Virus record (IMG/VR): IMGVR_UViG_3300019884_000003 | Coordinates: 1-41,130 of that record | Reading direction: 5' to 3' (one strand) | Source of the DNA: a virus | Length of the DNA stretch: 41,130 nucleotides | Shown: piece after piece, positions 14,878-23,445 of the stretch | Position numbering within the stretch: the first letter of the stretch is position 1 | How the letters are laid out: every line of letters starts with the position of its first letter | Position numbers and translations under genes: made by a program | Notes under the pieces: generated by a model | Database searches by the model: none | Told to the model about the DNA's origin: nothing | The model's input: the letters and a program-made list of their open reading frames with translations, nothing else

Positions 14878-15279
14878 ATGGCTAAGGAAACCGGTCTAGG
14901 GTGGACAACCCTCACCGTGCAAAACGATGCGCTTGCGGCGCAGGATATCCGCAATGACATAACTAACTTGGATTTCTCTACCCCGTACAACACGCAAGAG
15001 GTAACCGGTATCGACAAGTTCGCCATGGAGCGGTTGCTGTTGCTGGCTGACTTCACCGGAACACTGAACACGGTGTTCAACCCTACCGCCAACCGCGTGC
15101 ACGATGTGTTCAACGGCGATCTTCGTATCCCACGCGTCATGGCGATTGTCATCAGCGCTCAGACGCTCAGCAATACGGTTCTCTTCACTGACTACGCGCT
15201 CACTCGTGCCGCTGGTGGTGAGTTTACGGCACAGCATCCCTTCGTACTGTCAAACGGCACGGTGCCCGCTTGGTCATAA
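14878..15279 (+). CDS. Tail-tube-like protein 2 (paralogue)
   Basis: A 133-residue protein, MAKETGLGWTTLTVQNDALA, related to the first tube protein by the start block, the VTGIDKFAMER/QTGIDKSAYER block and the VFNPTANRVH/FFNPTSAHPA block. It lacks the C-terminal beta domain of the first protein. ATG lies 1 nt after the preceding stop, with GAGAGG upstream. The pair may build a mixed tube, or one may form a tail cap or initiator ring. Confidence 0.75.
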   Translation: MAKETGLGWTTLTVQNDALAAQDIRNDITNLDFSTPYNTQEVTGIDKFAMERLLLLADFTGTLNTVFNPTANRVHDVFNGDLRIPRVMAIVISAQTLSNTVLFTDYALTRAAGGEFTAQHPFVLSNGTVPAWS

Positions 15280-15311
15280 CCAGCAACGAATAGCGCTCAG
15301 AGGAGAGAGAA

Positions 15312-15782
15312 ATGGGTTACAAACCGACTAAGAAAGTCTATGAGCTGAACTTCACAGACTTTCCCGGACTGGAGATCAGCGCAACATCTTGTGCGTTAGG
15401 GAAGCTAATGCACTTGGGAACGCTCAATATCCGAATGGATGAGCAGGATGAAGACAAGAAAATGGAGCTGTTCAATACGTTCGCAGCCTGCCTGATGTCT
15501 TGGAATATGGAGCATCCGGCACTCAATGACGGCGACGAAGTGTGTCTGGCTTGTGGTCTAGCAGAGGATGCGCCGATGCCTTGCACGGTAGATAGTTTGC
15601 TGTGCCTCGATCTTGACTTCATCATGCCAATCCTATTTGGATGGATGGCGGCAGTAAGCCGGATCAGCGTCCCAAAAGGGCTGAGTTTGAGCGATGGAGG
15701 GAGGAATATCCAAGAGGAAGCGATGAGGCTTCTAGGGCAGCATCAAAACCTCTCGACATTGCCCACGCCGAACTTGTCCTAG
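15312..15782 (+). CDS. Tail assembly chaperone, short form
   Basis: A 156-residue acidic protein made when no frameshift occurs; the equivalent of lambda gpG. It helps the tape measure and tube assemble and is not part of the virion. The ribosome site is AGAGGAGAGAGAA. The slippery heptamer at 15671-15677 lies 35 codons before the stop. Assigned from position before the tape measure and the overlapping second frame. Confidence 0.85.
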   Translation: MGYKPTKKVYELNFTDFPGLEISATSCALGKLMHLGTLNIRMDEQDEDKKMELFNTFAACLMSWNMEHPALNDGDEVCLACGLAEDAPMPCTVDSLLCLDLDFIMPILFGWMAAVSRISVPKGLSLSDGGRNIQEEAMRLLGQHQNLSTLPTPNLS

Positions 15783-15952
15783 GGTTAATGGAGCGCTTCA
15801 ATTATCCCAACCTAGCGGCAGTGTATGAAGAGGATTCGGAAATATTTTACTTGCTTGAATGCGAGTCTTACGGATACAAGCGAGACGAGAAAGAACACAT
15901 GGACGAGTTAGAGGCTGAGGCGGAAAGGCAACGGGCTAACAATGGCCAATGA
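15312..15952 (+). CDS. Tail assembly chaperone, -1 frameshifted long form
   Basis: Coding would be 15312-15677 joined to 15677-15952 after a -1 slip, giving 213 residues (122 + 91), like lambda gpGT. After SVPK the product continues RAEFERWREEYPRGSDE in the -1 frame. The second frame has an in-frame ATG at 15641 but no ribosome site, supporting frameshift rather than separate initiation. The C-terminal part ends in a charged coiled segment (HMDELEAEAERQRANNGQ), as expected for the part that binds the tape measure. Confidence 0.85.
15671..15677 (+). promoter_or_regulatory. Slippery heptamer CCCAAAA for -1 frameshift
   Basis: In the zero frame the codons read GTC CCA AAA GGG, so C-CCA-AAA fits X-XXY-YYZ exactly. 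Slippage gives CCC AAA and then AGG in the -1 frame, which is open to 15952. It lies in the overlap of the two chaperone frames. Confidence 0.88.
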
Positions 15953-17351
15953 ACTAACCATTTCCGTTGGTGCCACAGAGAACGCGTCAACCACCATCGC
16001 GGGGGTTGGCGCTGCTGCCGTACGGACAGAGCGCGTAATCGTGCAGTCAATGGGTTCAACAGAGGAAGCGTTTGACACTGCCGCCCGTTCAAGTGGCAGG
16101 TTTGGCGCGGTTATGGATAGGGCTGCTGGTGCCGCTGGCACGGCAAGCGATGGCCTGCAAGGCGTTGCCGACATCACGCAAGGCGTCAGCGACGTCATGA
16201 GCCGTGCCGCACGCAAGGCTGAGGAGTTGGCTCAGGCACAGCAAGATGTCGCGCAAGCGGCATTCGATGCAGACCAGGCATTGCAAGATCTAGACCAAGC
16301 CAATCGTGATCTAGCACAATCACAAATAGACACTGTGCAAGCTGGAATCGACTTGGAGCAGGCGCTACTAGATCAGACAACGGCGCAGAAGGATTACAAC
16401 GCTGCGGTAAAGGAATTCGGCAAAGACTCTGATGAAGCCAAGCAAGCGCAGATCGACCTGAAGCAAGCACAGAACGACGCGACACAAGCGGGTGAAGATG
16501 CCAAGCAATTCGCGGAAGACTTCGCTCAAGCGCAATTGGATGCAGAGCAGGCGGTACTAGATCACAGTCAGGCGCAAAAGGATTTGAGCGCATCACAGCG
16601 CGAGCTAGCCAATCAAGGTAAGTCGCTTAACCAGGTGTCCGAATGGGCGGGTCTGCTGTCGGGCATCCTCGGTGGGCTGGTTGGTGTCATAGGTGCGATT
16701 ACAGCGGTCCAATGGGCATGGAATGCAGCCCTACTCGCAAACCCAATCGGACTGACAATTGCTGCAATCGTGATCTTGATTGGCATCATCGTGCTGATAG
16801 CAACGAAAACAACATGGTTTCAAGACCTATGGGATTTCATTTGGTCGCACATCGGTGACACCGTAAAGAATGTGGGGGAGTTCATTAAGAACGCTTTCAA
16901 GCTAGCTGTTGACTTCGTAGTGAACTACTTCAAATTCATATTCGGCCTACCTGGCAAGCTGATTAGTTTCTTCGCGGGGGTAGGGGAAGCTGTGTCGGCA
17001 CCGTTCAAGTGGGGGTTCAACCAGATAGCTAAGTTCTGGAATAACACAGTAGGCAAGCTGAGCTTCAGTCTGCCTAGCTGGGTGCCTGGCCTAGGCGGTC
17101 TAGGGTTCTCAATGCCTCGCCTGCCTACGCTCCAACGGGGTGGCGAGATTATGCGCACGGGTGCCGTACTGGCGCACAAGGGCGAGCGAATTATGCCAGC
17201 CAGCACACGAGGGCTATTCAACGACACTGGATCAGGTGCTATGCGAATCATCGTCGAAATCGTTGGCGGACATGACAGCTTCCGCCAATTCATTAAAGAG
17301 AACGTCAAAATCTATGGTGCGGGCAGCGTCACCGTTGCCTACGATCAGTAA
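15942..17351 (+). CDS. Tape measure protein (short)
   Basis: A 469-residue protein that sets tail length and helps DNA enter the cell. Residues about 85-225 are a long Gln/Asp/Ala-rich coiled coil with repeating units (AQAQQDVAQAAFDADQALQD). Then come hydrophobic spans (about 230-285, including IGLTIAAIVILIGIIVLIAT) and a second hydrophobic helical region around 310-345. The C-terminus carries GGEIMRTGAVLAHKGERIMP, a common tape-measure end motif. At roughly 0.15 nm per residue the tail would be about 70 nm. It starts within the end of the chaperone long form (11-nt overlap). Confidence 0.88.
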   Translation: MANELTISVGATENASTTIAGVGAAAVRTERVIVQSMGSTEEAFDTAARSSGRFGAVMDRAAGAAGTASDGLQGVADITQGVSDVMSRAARKAEELAQAQQDVAQAAFDADQALQDLDQANRDLAQSQIDTVQAGIDLEQALLDQTTAQKDYNAAVKEFGKDSDEAKQAQIDLKQAQNDATQAGEDAKQFAEDFAQAQLDAEQAVLDHSQAQKDLSASQRELANQGKSLNQVSEWAGLLSGILGGLVGVIGAITAVQWAWNAALLANPIGLTIAAIVILIGIIVLIATKTTWFQDLWDFIWSHIGDTVKNVGEFIKNAFKLAVDFVVNYFKFIFGLPGKLISFFAGVGEAVSAPFKWGFNQIAKFWNNTVGKLSFSLPSWVPGLGGLGFSMPRLPTLQRGGEIMRTGAVLAHKGERIMPASTRGLFNDTGSGAMRIIVEIVGGHDSFRQFIKENVKIYGAGSVTVAYDQ

Positions 17352-17364
17352 GGAGCCTTAACAA

Positions 17365-17880
17365 ATGTTGCACCGTTACCGGACGTACAACGCTCCGATG
17401 CCGACTACAGCAGCACTCGCGTCGGTAACCACCAACACGGTTATTCAGACGCTGCTACAGCTAGCTGTGCCTGCCGGACGTGCCTTTCAGATTCCCGCGT
17501 GGGGATTCACAGTGGATGACGTGCCAGGTGCTGACGCTGTGATTGAACTGGTTGACACAGCAGCCATTGCCGCTACGGTGACCGCTCACACGTCAACAGG
17601 AATCATCAAGCTCGATAACACAATTGATACCTCGCTTGCGACACTAGGCGCTAGTGCTACGGGATACACAGCAACGGCTGAGGGAGCAATTGTGGCTACC
17701 CGCGTGCTAGACGTGGTTCGCCTCAGCTCTACCTCTGCGGAAATTACACAGAACCCCTATGAGAAGGAATGGCCATGGCACCGTATCCCTACGGTGGCAG
17801 CCTCGCGGTTCCTTCGCGTGCGCTGTACGTCCCCAACGACAGGCGTAGCCATTTCCTGCTGGATTGATTGGATGGAGTAA
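17365..17880 (+). CDS. Probable minor tail protein
   Basis: A 171-residue, mostly beta protein rich in Thr, Ala and Val (FQIPAWGFTVDDVPGADAVI) with a C-terminal segment containing several Trp residues. It lies immediately after the tape measure, where the distal tail gene is usually found, but it is shorter than typical distal tail proteins (about 250 residues) and lacks a recognisable motif. Ribosome site AAGGAGCC before ATG. Confidence 0.7.
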   Translation: MLHRYRTYNAPMPTTAALASVTTNTVIQTLLQLAVPAGRAFQIPAWGFTVDDVPGADAVIELVDTAAIAATVTAHTSTGIIKLDNTIDTSLATLGASATGYTATAEGAIVATRVLDVVRLSSTSAEITQNPYEKEWPWHRIPTVAASRFLRVRCTSPTTGVAISCWIDWME

Positions 17881-17889
17881 GCAACCGCC

Positions 17890-20850
17890 ATGCCTAAGAA
17901 GCGAATCGGTGACGTATACCCATGGGATAGGTGGTATCCCCATGGGCTAGGTCCGCTTGCGCCACTTGGGTTCAGCTCTGGTGGCGGTACGCCTGCTGAG
18001 ATCACATTCCCAACTGTGCCGTTGCGCACCAAGGCAATGATTGCGCTAGCGCCTGATTTCACGCAGCCTTATTGGACATGGAATTGGGTAGACATAACCA
18101 AAGACACTGACGGTACCTCCATCGTTCGCTGGGAACAGCAAATAGATATCACCTACGGTGGCAGGGCTAACTCAGCTACGGCGGAAGCGTCGCTATGCGC
18201 ATTCAGAGCAACCAACGATCGGCGGTTCAGTAGGCGGAATCCCTATTCCCCTTACTACAACCAGCTTTCGGAGTACACACCTATCTGGATTCAACTGGAC
18301 TACGGTCAAGGATTTAAGGATAAATACTTTGGATTTATACATGATTTCGCTAAAGCGTGGGATACGCATCGCAGTGATCCTTACGTTGATCTCACTGCTC
18401 GTGGTCCGCTCCACCGAATTGGGAAAAGCAAGCCGCTAAGGTCACCCCTTTACCGCGCCATGGTAGGCGGCATTCCCCCTATGCAATATTGGGCGATTGA
18501 GGATGGTTCGGGTGCAACGCAATTTGGCTCAGCCATGGGTGGATCGCCTGGTACTCCTGAAGTAACCTTCGTCATTGGCGATGAACAGGAAGTAGTTGTT
18601 CCGGCCGGACACACTGGAATCATAGGGTCCGTGACATCAGCCGCACTTGGGCTAGCGTCGAAAATCAATATGCCCGTTGGTGTCTACACAGACACGGGAC
18701 GATGGGTAGTGCAAGGCGCTTTCATCTCTGACGACATTGATGATGGCGAACCGGCTATAGACATGCTGATGAACAATACCGATAACTACATCATCTCTGT
18801 GTCCGACGCGTTTGACTCAGGGGTTACACAGTCATTGATTGTGGAGCTATTCACTTCAGGGGATGACATCATCTTTATAGATTCCGTATTCTTTGATCGG
18901 AATCTAGTTAGTGAGCCAATGGCGATCGTGGTATCGCTTACCGATACAGGCGCTAGTGATGAGTTCACGGCGCGCGTGCTGGATATAAATGGGATCACAG
19001 TCGCAGAGATAACCACAACGGGTGTCGGGTACACCACGCCAGCAATCATCAGCGCTACAACGGCAGGCGGCACTACAGACGGACCAAGGGTAGGCGTTAG
19101 CCACGTCGGGATATTCACTAGCACGTTGTTTGATATCGACGTTGACTCTGTGACGATCGCTCAAGCGATGGGCGGTTACGACGGAGAGCTATCCATTCCT
19201 CGCTTGCGTCGCTTGAGCGCGGAAGAGAATATTCCTTTCTTCACAGCGGGATTAGATGAAGACTCCGCGCCATGCGGGCCACAGATACCCGGTAGTTTGA
19301 TTGACACGTTTAGGGCACCTGAAAAGGTAGATGGGGGAACGATATTCGAATACAAATTCGGCATTGGCTATAAGTCACACCATGAGTACACCAACCAAAC
19401 GGTTACGTTCACACTAGACGCGAATCTAGGCCAGATACGGGACTTGGGTAGTCCGGTAGATAATGATCTAGATTTCGTCAACCAGTGGACCGTTAGCCGT
19501 GTGAACGGAAGCTCTGCAACCGTAGCGGCACGCAAGGGTGAGGCAGGCGTAACGCTCACAGACAATGAATTGCTATACCCAGGAAGCGATACCGTTTCCG
19601 CGTATGACGACAACCAGCTTGAATCAATTGCGGCGCGCTACGGCAGGCGTTCAACGGTTGATGAGGATCGCTGGCCAGCAGTGAGCTTCCACCTTGCGAA
19701 GAATCCGGAACTGATTACCGCCTGGCAAGAGTTTCCGTTTGGCGGGAGACTGCAAGCGCTGAACGTATATGAGGAGGTAGGCAACACCACGCTTGACCAG
19801 ATTCACCGGGGACATCAGGAACGCTGGAATAGCTTGGTATGGGAGGTAACTCTCAACTGCGCACCTTCCGCTACGTACAACATCATGGAGCTTGATAACG
19901 CGGTCTACGGTCGGCTAGACAGCAATAGCTCAGTGCTGGTTGATGATCTAAGTGATTCCGCTATGAGTTTCATGGTTGACACAGCGGATACAGCAGAAAT
20001 CTGGACAACCGATTCCGCAGAGTTCCCGCTAGACATAGAGCTGTACCCCGGTACCGGCACAGCAATTGCATCAGGTGGCGAGACAATCCGAATCAGCAGC
20101 GTCGCATCCTTCGCTATAGACACGTTCACCCGTAGTGAAACTGACCAGTGGGGAACCATGGACACGGGGCAGGTATGGGCATTGTTCACGGTAGGAGGTG
20201 CCCTAGCTGACTTCGATGTGTCTGGCGGGGTAGGTACGATGGTTGTGGATGGTGCCAACGAGTATCGCGTCGCCATCCTCAGTGATATTGAGGCTAACCG
20301 GATACTGAACCCAGAGGTTGCAGTCACATTCACTACTGGTGTTCCAAACGTTTCAGGTGGCTCAATCGAGCCTGGCAATTTGATTCTCCGGTACGTGAAC
20401 ACCACTAACTACTACCTCTGTCGCATTGAGGTGACCACGTCGGAATTGGTCAACATCAGCATTCACAAGCTAGTGGAAAACGTCGGAACCTTGCTCAGTG
20501 CAACGGTTACCACGACTATCACATACACGGCTCAGGCACTGCGTGTGCACTTCAATGCCTACGGGAGTACGTTGCGCGCTAAGGTGTTTGATCCGGCTAA
20601 GACTTCAGCGCACATGGTGCCTTGGCAGGTTACCGCGACAGATACTACCTTCCAAAACGCTGGCGTTGTCGGCATACGCACGGGGGTAGCGTCAGGAAAT
20701 CTAGATGTACCGATTACGCTGCTGTATGACAGCTTTGAGGTATCCACACCTCAGATATTCACAGTGGATGAGCGGTCATTGAATGGAATTGTCAAGGCGC
20801 ATAAGGCGGGAACGGTTGTGCGCGTAGCTGATATGGTGGTGATCCTATGA
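17890..20850 (+). CDS. Large minor tail protein with lectin-like domain
   Basis: A 986-residue baseplate or tail-tip protein, the longest gene in the window. The first 220 residues (IALAPDFTQPYWTWNWVDIT, then YFGFIHDFAKAWDTHRSDPY) resemble the tail-tip hub region of actinophages. Residues about 275-440 form a beta domain with a TDTGASDEFTARVLDINGIT segment. Residues about 740-950 begin IDTFTRSETDQWGTMDTGQV, the DTFTR...WGT.DTGQ.W signature of concanavalin-like jelly-roll domains that bind sugars. The C-terminus returns to a hub-like segment (VDERSLNGIVKAHKAGTVVR). Nucleotides 20108-20183 within the lectin signature are duplicated exactly at 34876. Likely a host-binding protein. Confidence 0.85.
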   Translation: MPKKRIGDVYPWDRWYPHGLGPLAPLGFSSGGGTPAEITFPTVPLRTKAMIALAPDFTQPYWTWNWVDITKDTDGTSIVRWEQQIDITYGGRANSATAEASLCAFRATNDRRFSRRNPYSPYYNQLSEYTPIWIQLDYGQGFKDKYFGFIHDFAKAWDTHRSDPYVDLTARGPLHRIGKSKPLRSPLYRAMVGGIPPMQYWAIEDGSGATQFGSAMGGSPGTPEVTFVIGDEQEVVVPAGHTGIIGSVTSAALGLASKINMPVGVYTDTGRWVVQGAFISDDIDDGEPAIDMLMNNTDNYIISVSDAFDSGVTQSLIVELFTSGDDIIFIDSVFFDRNLVSEPMAIVVSLTDTGASDEFTARVLDINGITVAEITTTGVGYTTPAIISATTAGGTTDGPRVGVSHVGIFTSTLFDIDVDSVTIAQAMGGYDGELSIPRLRRLSAEENIPFFTAGLDEDSAPCGPQIPGSLIDTFRAPEKVDGGTIFEYKFGIGYKSHHEYTNQTVTFTLDANLGQIRDLGSPVDNDLDFVNQWTVSRVNGSSATVAARKGEAGVTLTDNELLYPGSDTVSAYDDNQLESIAARYGRRSTVDEDRWPAVSFHLAKNPELITAWQEFPFGGRLQALNVYEEVGNTTLDQIHRGHQERWNSLVWEVTLNCAPSATYNIMELDNAVYGRLDSNSSVLVDDLSDSAMSFMVDTADTAEIWTTDSAEFPLDIELYPGTGTAIASGGETIRISSVASFAIDTFTRSETDQWGTMDTGQVWALFTVGGALADFDVSGGVGTMVVDGANEYRVAILSDIEANRILNPEVAVTFTTGVPNVSGGSIEPGNLILRYVNTTNYYLCRIEVTTSELVNISIHKLVENVGTLLSATVTTTITYTAQALRVHFNAYGSTLRAKVFDPAKTSAHMVPWQVTATDTTFQNAGVVGIRTGVASGNLDVPITLLYDSFEVSTPQIFTVDERSLNGIVKAHKAGTVVRVADMVVIL
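20108..20183 (+). repeat. 76-bp direct repeat, tail-gene copy
   Basis: An exact 76-bp match to 34876-34951. It begins CCTTCGCTATAG and ends GGTATGGGCATT. It encodes the DTFTR signature of the tail protein's lectin-like domain, and the reading phase is the same at both places. Confidence 0.95.
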
Positions 20851-21416
20851 CCACGCCGTTTCGCGCTGGTCAACGTTTGACAGCAGCACAACTAAATGCA
20901 CTAATTCCGGAAATGGTTTCGCTTGATGAGCAGGCACCTACCGGAACCGTGTGCACATTCTCAGCGATTAGCCAGAGCTACCGGCACTTGCGTATCGTTG
21001 GCTCAGCGCGAGGCACAACCGCAGCGACGTTTACCAACCTTTCAATGACCATAAATGGCAGTGCGCTGGCACTTTACGACGTCCAGCAATTATCCGCGAA
21101 CAACAATACCGCAACGGGTTTCCCATTCTCGTCACAAACCACTGCACTGATAGGTGAATGCGCTTCTGCAACCGCGACTGCTGGCGCGTGCTCTGTGTAT
21201 GACATTGACATTCCGAACTACCGAGACACATCATTCTGGAAGATGTGGATTAGCAAACACGGCTTATCAGTAGGCACAGGTGCAACTGCCTTGCACTCGA
21301 AACTGTGGACATGCCAGTATCGGGGTACAGCGGCGATCACATCGATTGAGCTAACTCTAGCTGCTGGCAACTTTGCCACTGGAAGTAAGTTAACACTGTA
21401 TGGTTTGCTAGCGTAA
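20847..21416 (+). CDS. Minor tail protein, receptor-tip type
   Basis: A 189-residue protein starting MTTPFRAGQRLTAAQLNALI, a common N-terminal anchor of actinophage tail fibres. It ends in a beta-rich domain with FATGSKLTLYGLLA, the typical closing strand of small fibre heads. ATGA overlap with the large tail protein. Likely host-range determinant. Cys residues at CTFSA, ECASA, ACSVY and WTCQY are numerous for a phage fibre. Confidence 0.75.
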   Translation: MTTPFRAGQRLTAAQLNALIPEMVSLDEQAPTGTVCTFSAISQSYRHLRIVGSARGTTAATFTNLSMTINGSALALYDVQQLSANNNTATGFPFSSQTTALIGECASATATAGACSVYDIDIPNYRDTSFWKMWISKHGLSVGTGATALHSKLWTCQYRGTAAITSIELTLAAGNFATGSKLTLYGLLA

Positions 21417-21430
21417 CGAGAGGAGGGGAA

Positions 21431-22123
21431 ATGAGATCACTAGCAATGCAGGCGCTAACCAATGATTACAAGGTTCGCTATCCAGGGATCGTCATTGGTG
21501 GTGTAGGCGATGACACTCATAAGCTGCATCCATCGGACCACAATGAGGATGACACAGCGGGAAGCCTAGCGGCACAAAGCGATCCGGACACCACACCCGA
21601 GCATCGGGCAATCGACGTGATGCTAGGACCTGCGTTTAATCGGACACAGGCGTTAGTGACCATCAGCGAAATCCTTGCCGATCCTGTGGACCGCGCGAGG
21701 CTGCGGTATATCAATTTCGAAAACACGCAATGGCATATGTCAACGGGCTTCCAGCCGCGCCCTAACGATGACGACCCTCACCCCACTCATATTCATTTCT
21801 CAGGATTGGCATCAAAAGATGCCGACGCAACCCCTTGGTTAGGAGCAGATATGTTCGAGCAGGCAGACCGTAATACCGCAACGGCGGACACTTGGCGGTT
21901 GCACACCATCCTAGAAAACCTACCAGCTGCTGAGTTTTCAATTCCGGGTGAGCCTGCGCCGCGCAATGAGCCCAACAAGCTCAAGGCGCAGCTTGACCGA
22001 ATGGAGGAATTGTTAGGTGAGGAGGTACCCGTCACGCTGACGGATGCGCAACTGGAAACCATCGCAACCAAGGTTGCCGACAAGCTACGGGCAATCCGCT
22101 ACGTGGCCGAAACTGAGGAGTAA
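21431..22123 (+). CDS. Endolysin, zinc D,D- or L,D-type peptidase (probable)
   Basis: A 230-residue cell-wall hydrolase. Zinc ligands of the M15/VanY-like fold are visible: His in LHPSDHNED, Asp in EHRAIDVM and His in HPTHIHFSG, in the usual H...D...H order, with QWHMSTG between. The C-terminal 70 residues are a charged helix (LKAQLDRMEELLGEEVPVTL, then ATKVADKLRAIRY), possibly for oligomerisation. Directly followed by a holin gene (2 nt apart), so a lysis cassette is likely. It could instead be tail-associated. Strong ribosome site AGAGGAGGGGAA. Confidence 0.75.
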   Translation: MRSLAMQALTNDYKVRYPGIVIGGVGDDTHKLHPSDHNEDDTAGSLAAQSDPDTTPEHRAIDVMLGPAFNRTQALVTISEILADPVDRARLRYINFENTQWHMSTGFQPRPNDDDPHPTHIHFSGLASKDADATPWLGADMFEQADRNTATADTWRLHTILENLPAAEFSIPGEPAPRNEPNKLKAQLDRMEELLGEEVPVTLTDAQLETIATKVADKLRAIRYVAETEE

Positions 22124-22125
22124 AA

Positions 22126-22365
22126 ATGAAAACCGCTAAGGCAGTTGTCGCCGGGATCGGCGGAACACTCACCGCGCTCACGGTCATGTGGGCAACGCTC
22201 AGCGTCGCGGCACAGGATGACGTGTTTGATGCTGGCGAAATCGGCACCCTTGTCACGGCTGCTGTCACGCTGGTGACTACCGTCTGGGCAGTCTGGCGCG
22301 TGCCGAACGAGGGCATGGTAGACCGGGATCAAATGGTGCGGACAGGGACAATGGGTAGCCGCTAG
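22126..22365 (+). CDS. Holin
   Basis: A 79-residue protein with two membrane spans (about 4-27, AKAVVAGIGGTLTALTVMWA, and 38-58, IGTLVTAAVTLVTTVWAVWR) linked by a short acidic loop (AAQDDVFDAGE) and a polar tail. This matches two-span actinophage holins. It opens the membrane so that the peptidase encoded 2 nt upstream reaches the wall. Confidence 0.8.
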   Translation: MKTAKAVVAGIGGTLTALTVMWATLSVAAQDDVFDAGEIGTLVTAAVTLVTTVWAVWRVPNEGMVDRDQMVRTGTMGSR

Positions 22366-22384
22366 GTGTGATGCATCTCACACC
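22365..22384. promoter_or_regulatory. CRP/GlxR-like site TGTGA-N6-TCACA, site 1
   Basis: TGTGA (22367-22371), six bases TGCATC, then TCACA (22378-22382): an exact match to the CRP-family consensus, overlapping a GGTGTGA/TCACACC inverted repeat next to the holin stop. It could also act as an RNA hairpin after the holin. A second exact site lies at 37396. Confidence 0.5.
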
Positions 22385-22670
22385 GTTTCAAGTAGAGAAA
22401 ATAATTACGGCTCACTAGGCTGGCACCAGATCAGAACGGCAACGAGGTACAGGGTCTGAAAACCCCGGTGAATCGCCCATCGTTCGCACTGGTGCCTTGA
22501 GAACTACATAGTGACCTAAGCTTTTTCTCTTGAGAGAAATACCCTTTTGGAAATTCAATCTGGGGAATCGACGTAGCCGTATTCACGGTGTCTAGGCGTT
22601 CTGCCCTACGTCGGTTCCCTTTATTGAACGGCTAGAGAGGGTCGTTCACTTAGGGAGAGGAGTAAGCACG
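22366..22670. other. Gene-free region with strong secondary structure
   Basis: 305 bases between holin and the next gene with no coding frame. Contents in order: the CRP-like site; an 8-bp closed structure GGCACCAG (22422-22429) with CTGGTGCC (22489-22496) of 75 nt overall; a palindrome TTTCTCT-TG-AGAGAAA (22524-22539); and a 13-bp stem closing at about 22564-22618 (CGACGTAG with CTACGTCG plus extension through one G-U pair). The series suggests a structured non-coding RNA or a packaging or attachment site. Confidence 0.5.
22422..22496 (+). ncRNA. Possible structured RNA, tRNA-sized
   Basis: A 75-nt segment closed by the perfect 8-bp stem GGCACCAG/CTGGTGCC, with an internal GGGT-CTGAAA-ACCC hairpin (the loop contains GAA). 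It is tRNA-like in size and in the inner loop, but there is no proper D-arm and no TTCRA T-loop, so it is not called a tRNA. A degenerate tRNA or a tRNA mimic is possible. Confidence 0.3.
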
Positions 22671-23003
22671 ATGCAGGATAGCGATTTCAATCTGCTGGAT
22701 AATCTGGCAGTCAGCTATTTCGCTCGTGATCGGCGTGCCAGCAAAAGGCACCCGGCTAGCAGGCGAGGCAGGGAGCGCAACGGAGAGGGTTTCCTCCGTA
22801 GCAAGCCAGCGCGACGCACCTACCGTACGGTGCTTCATCCTCGAATTCTGACTCAAGCGCAGCGATCCTGGACGATGGCGGATTACATCGCCGTACCGCG
22901 CGTCAACGCAATGCATGGGGCATTCAATTTCGGGGACATGCTGAACGATGATTCAATCGGCAACCTGCTGCGCATCTATGCCGTACTCAAGGGAGGTAAT
23001 TAG
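22671..23003 (+). CDS. Hypothetical protein
   Basis: A 110-residue protein with an Arg-rich centre (ASKRHPASRRGRERNGEGFL, then PARRTYRTVLHPR) that could bind nucleic acid, followed by a helical C-terminal half. Ribosome site GGGAGAGGAGTAAGCACG. First gene after the structured gene-free region. Its last base is the first base of the next GTG. Function unknown. Confidence 0.75.
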   Translation: MQDSDFNLLDNLAVSYFARDRRASKRHPASRRGRERNGEGFLRSKPARRTYRTVLHPRILTQAQRSWTMADYIAVPRVNAMHGAFNFGDMLNDDSIGNLLRIYAVLKGGN

Positions 23004-23434
23004 TGCCTACCCAGACTAGGCAGGGCGGAAGTGTAAAAGGCGCATTAGTCCTGATCGCCATACTCGGGATAGCGGCTCTCATCGTGAGCGTGAAAGGTAC
23101 GCCGCACAAGGTAGAGCTTCCGCCCGACAGTGACTTAAGGGAAACCATTACGCTTACCGTAACGTTCAATCCTTCCACCCGTAGCGGGCAGGGAATCGAG
23201 ATTCAAGCGCACGTGGAAAACGTGCTGGTTACCCCACCACGGTTGTTCATCAATCACTCACCGTGGAATCAATTGGTGACCATTCCCAAAGGTGCCGCTG
23301 TAACGCTATATGCGCTTCAGATCACCAAAGGGGATCTAGATTGCCTGATCTCGCGCAACGGCGTGACGGAGTCGCACAATCACCGCGCCGACCCCGGTTC
23401 TATCAGGTGCTACCTCAATCGTCCGGCCAAGTGA
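23003..23434 (+). CDS. Membrane-anchored protein with outer domain
   Basis: A 143-residue protein with an N-terminal anchor (about residues 13-30, GALVLIAILGIAALIVSV) preceded by basic residues, and a 110-residue beta-rich domain with two cysteines (DLDCLISR, SIRCYLNR) near the end that may form a disulphide outside the cell. GTG start at 23003 overlaps the previous stop. A surface-exclusion role is possible but unproven. Confidence 0.75.
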   Translation: MPTQTRQGGSVKGALVLIAILGIAALIVSVKGTPHKVELPPDSDLRETITLTVTFNPSTRSGQGIEIQAHVENVLVTPPRLFINHSPWNQLVTIPKGAAVTLYALQITKGDLDCLISRNGVTESHNHRADPGSIRCYLNRPAK

Positions 23435-23445
23435 GAGGCTGAGAA

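Noticed and set aside
22422-22496. tRNA-Phe-like gene (75 nt, 8-bp closing stem, inner loop with GAA)
   Set aside because: No D-arm, no TTCRA T-loop, and the anticodon stem cannot form five pairs with a 7-nt loop. Kept only as a possible structured RNA.
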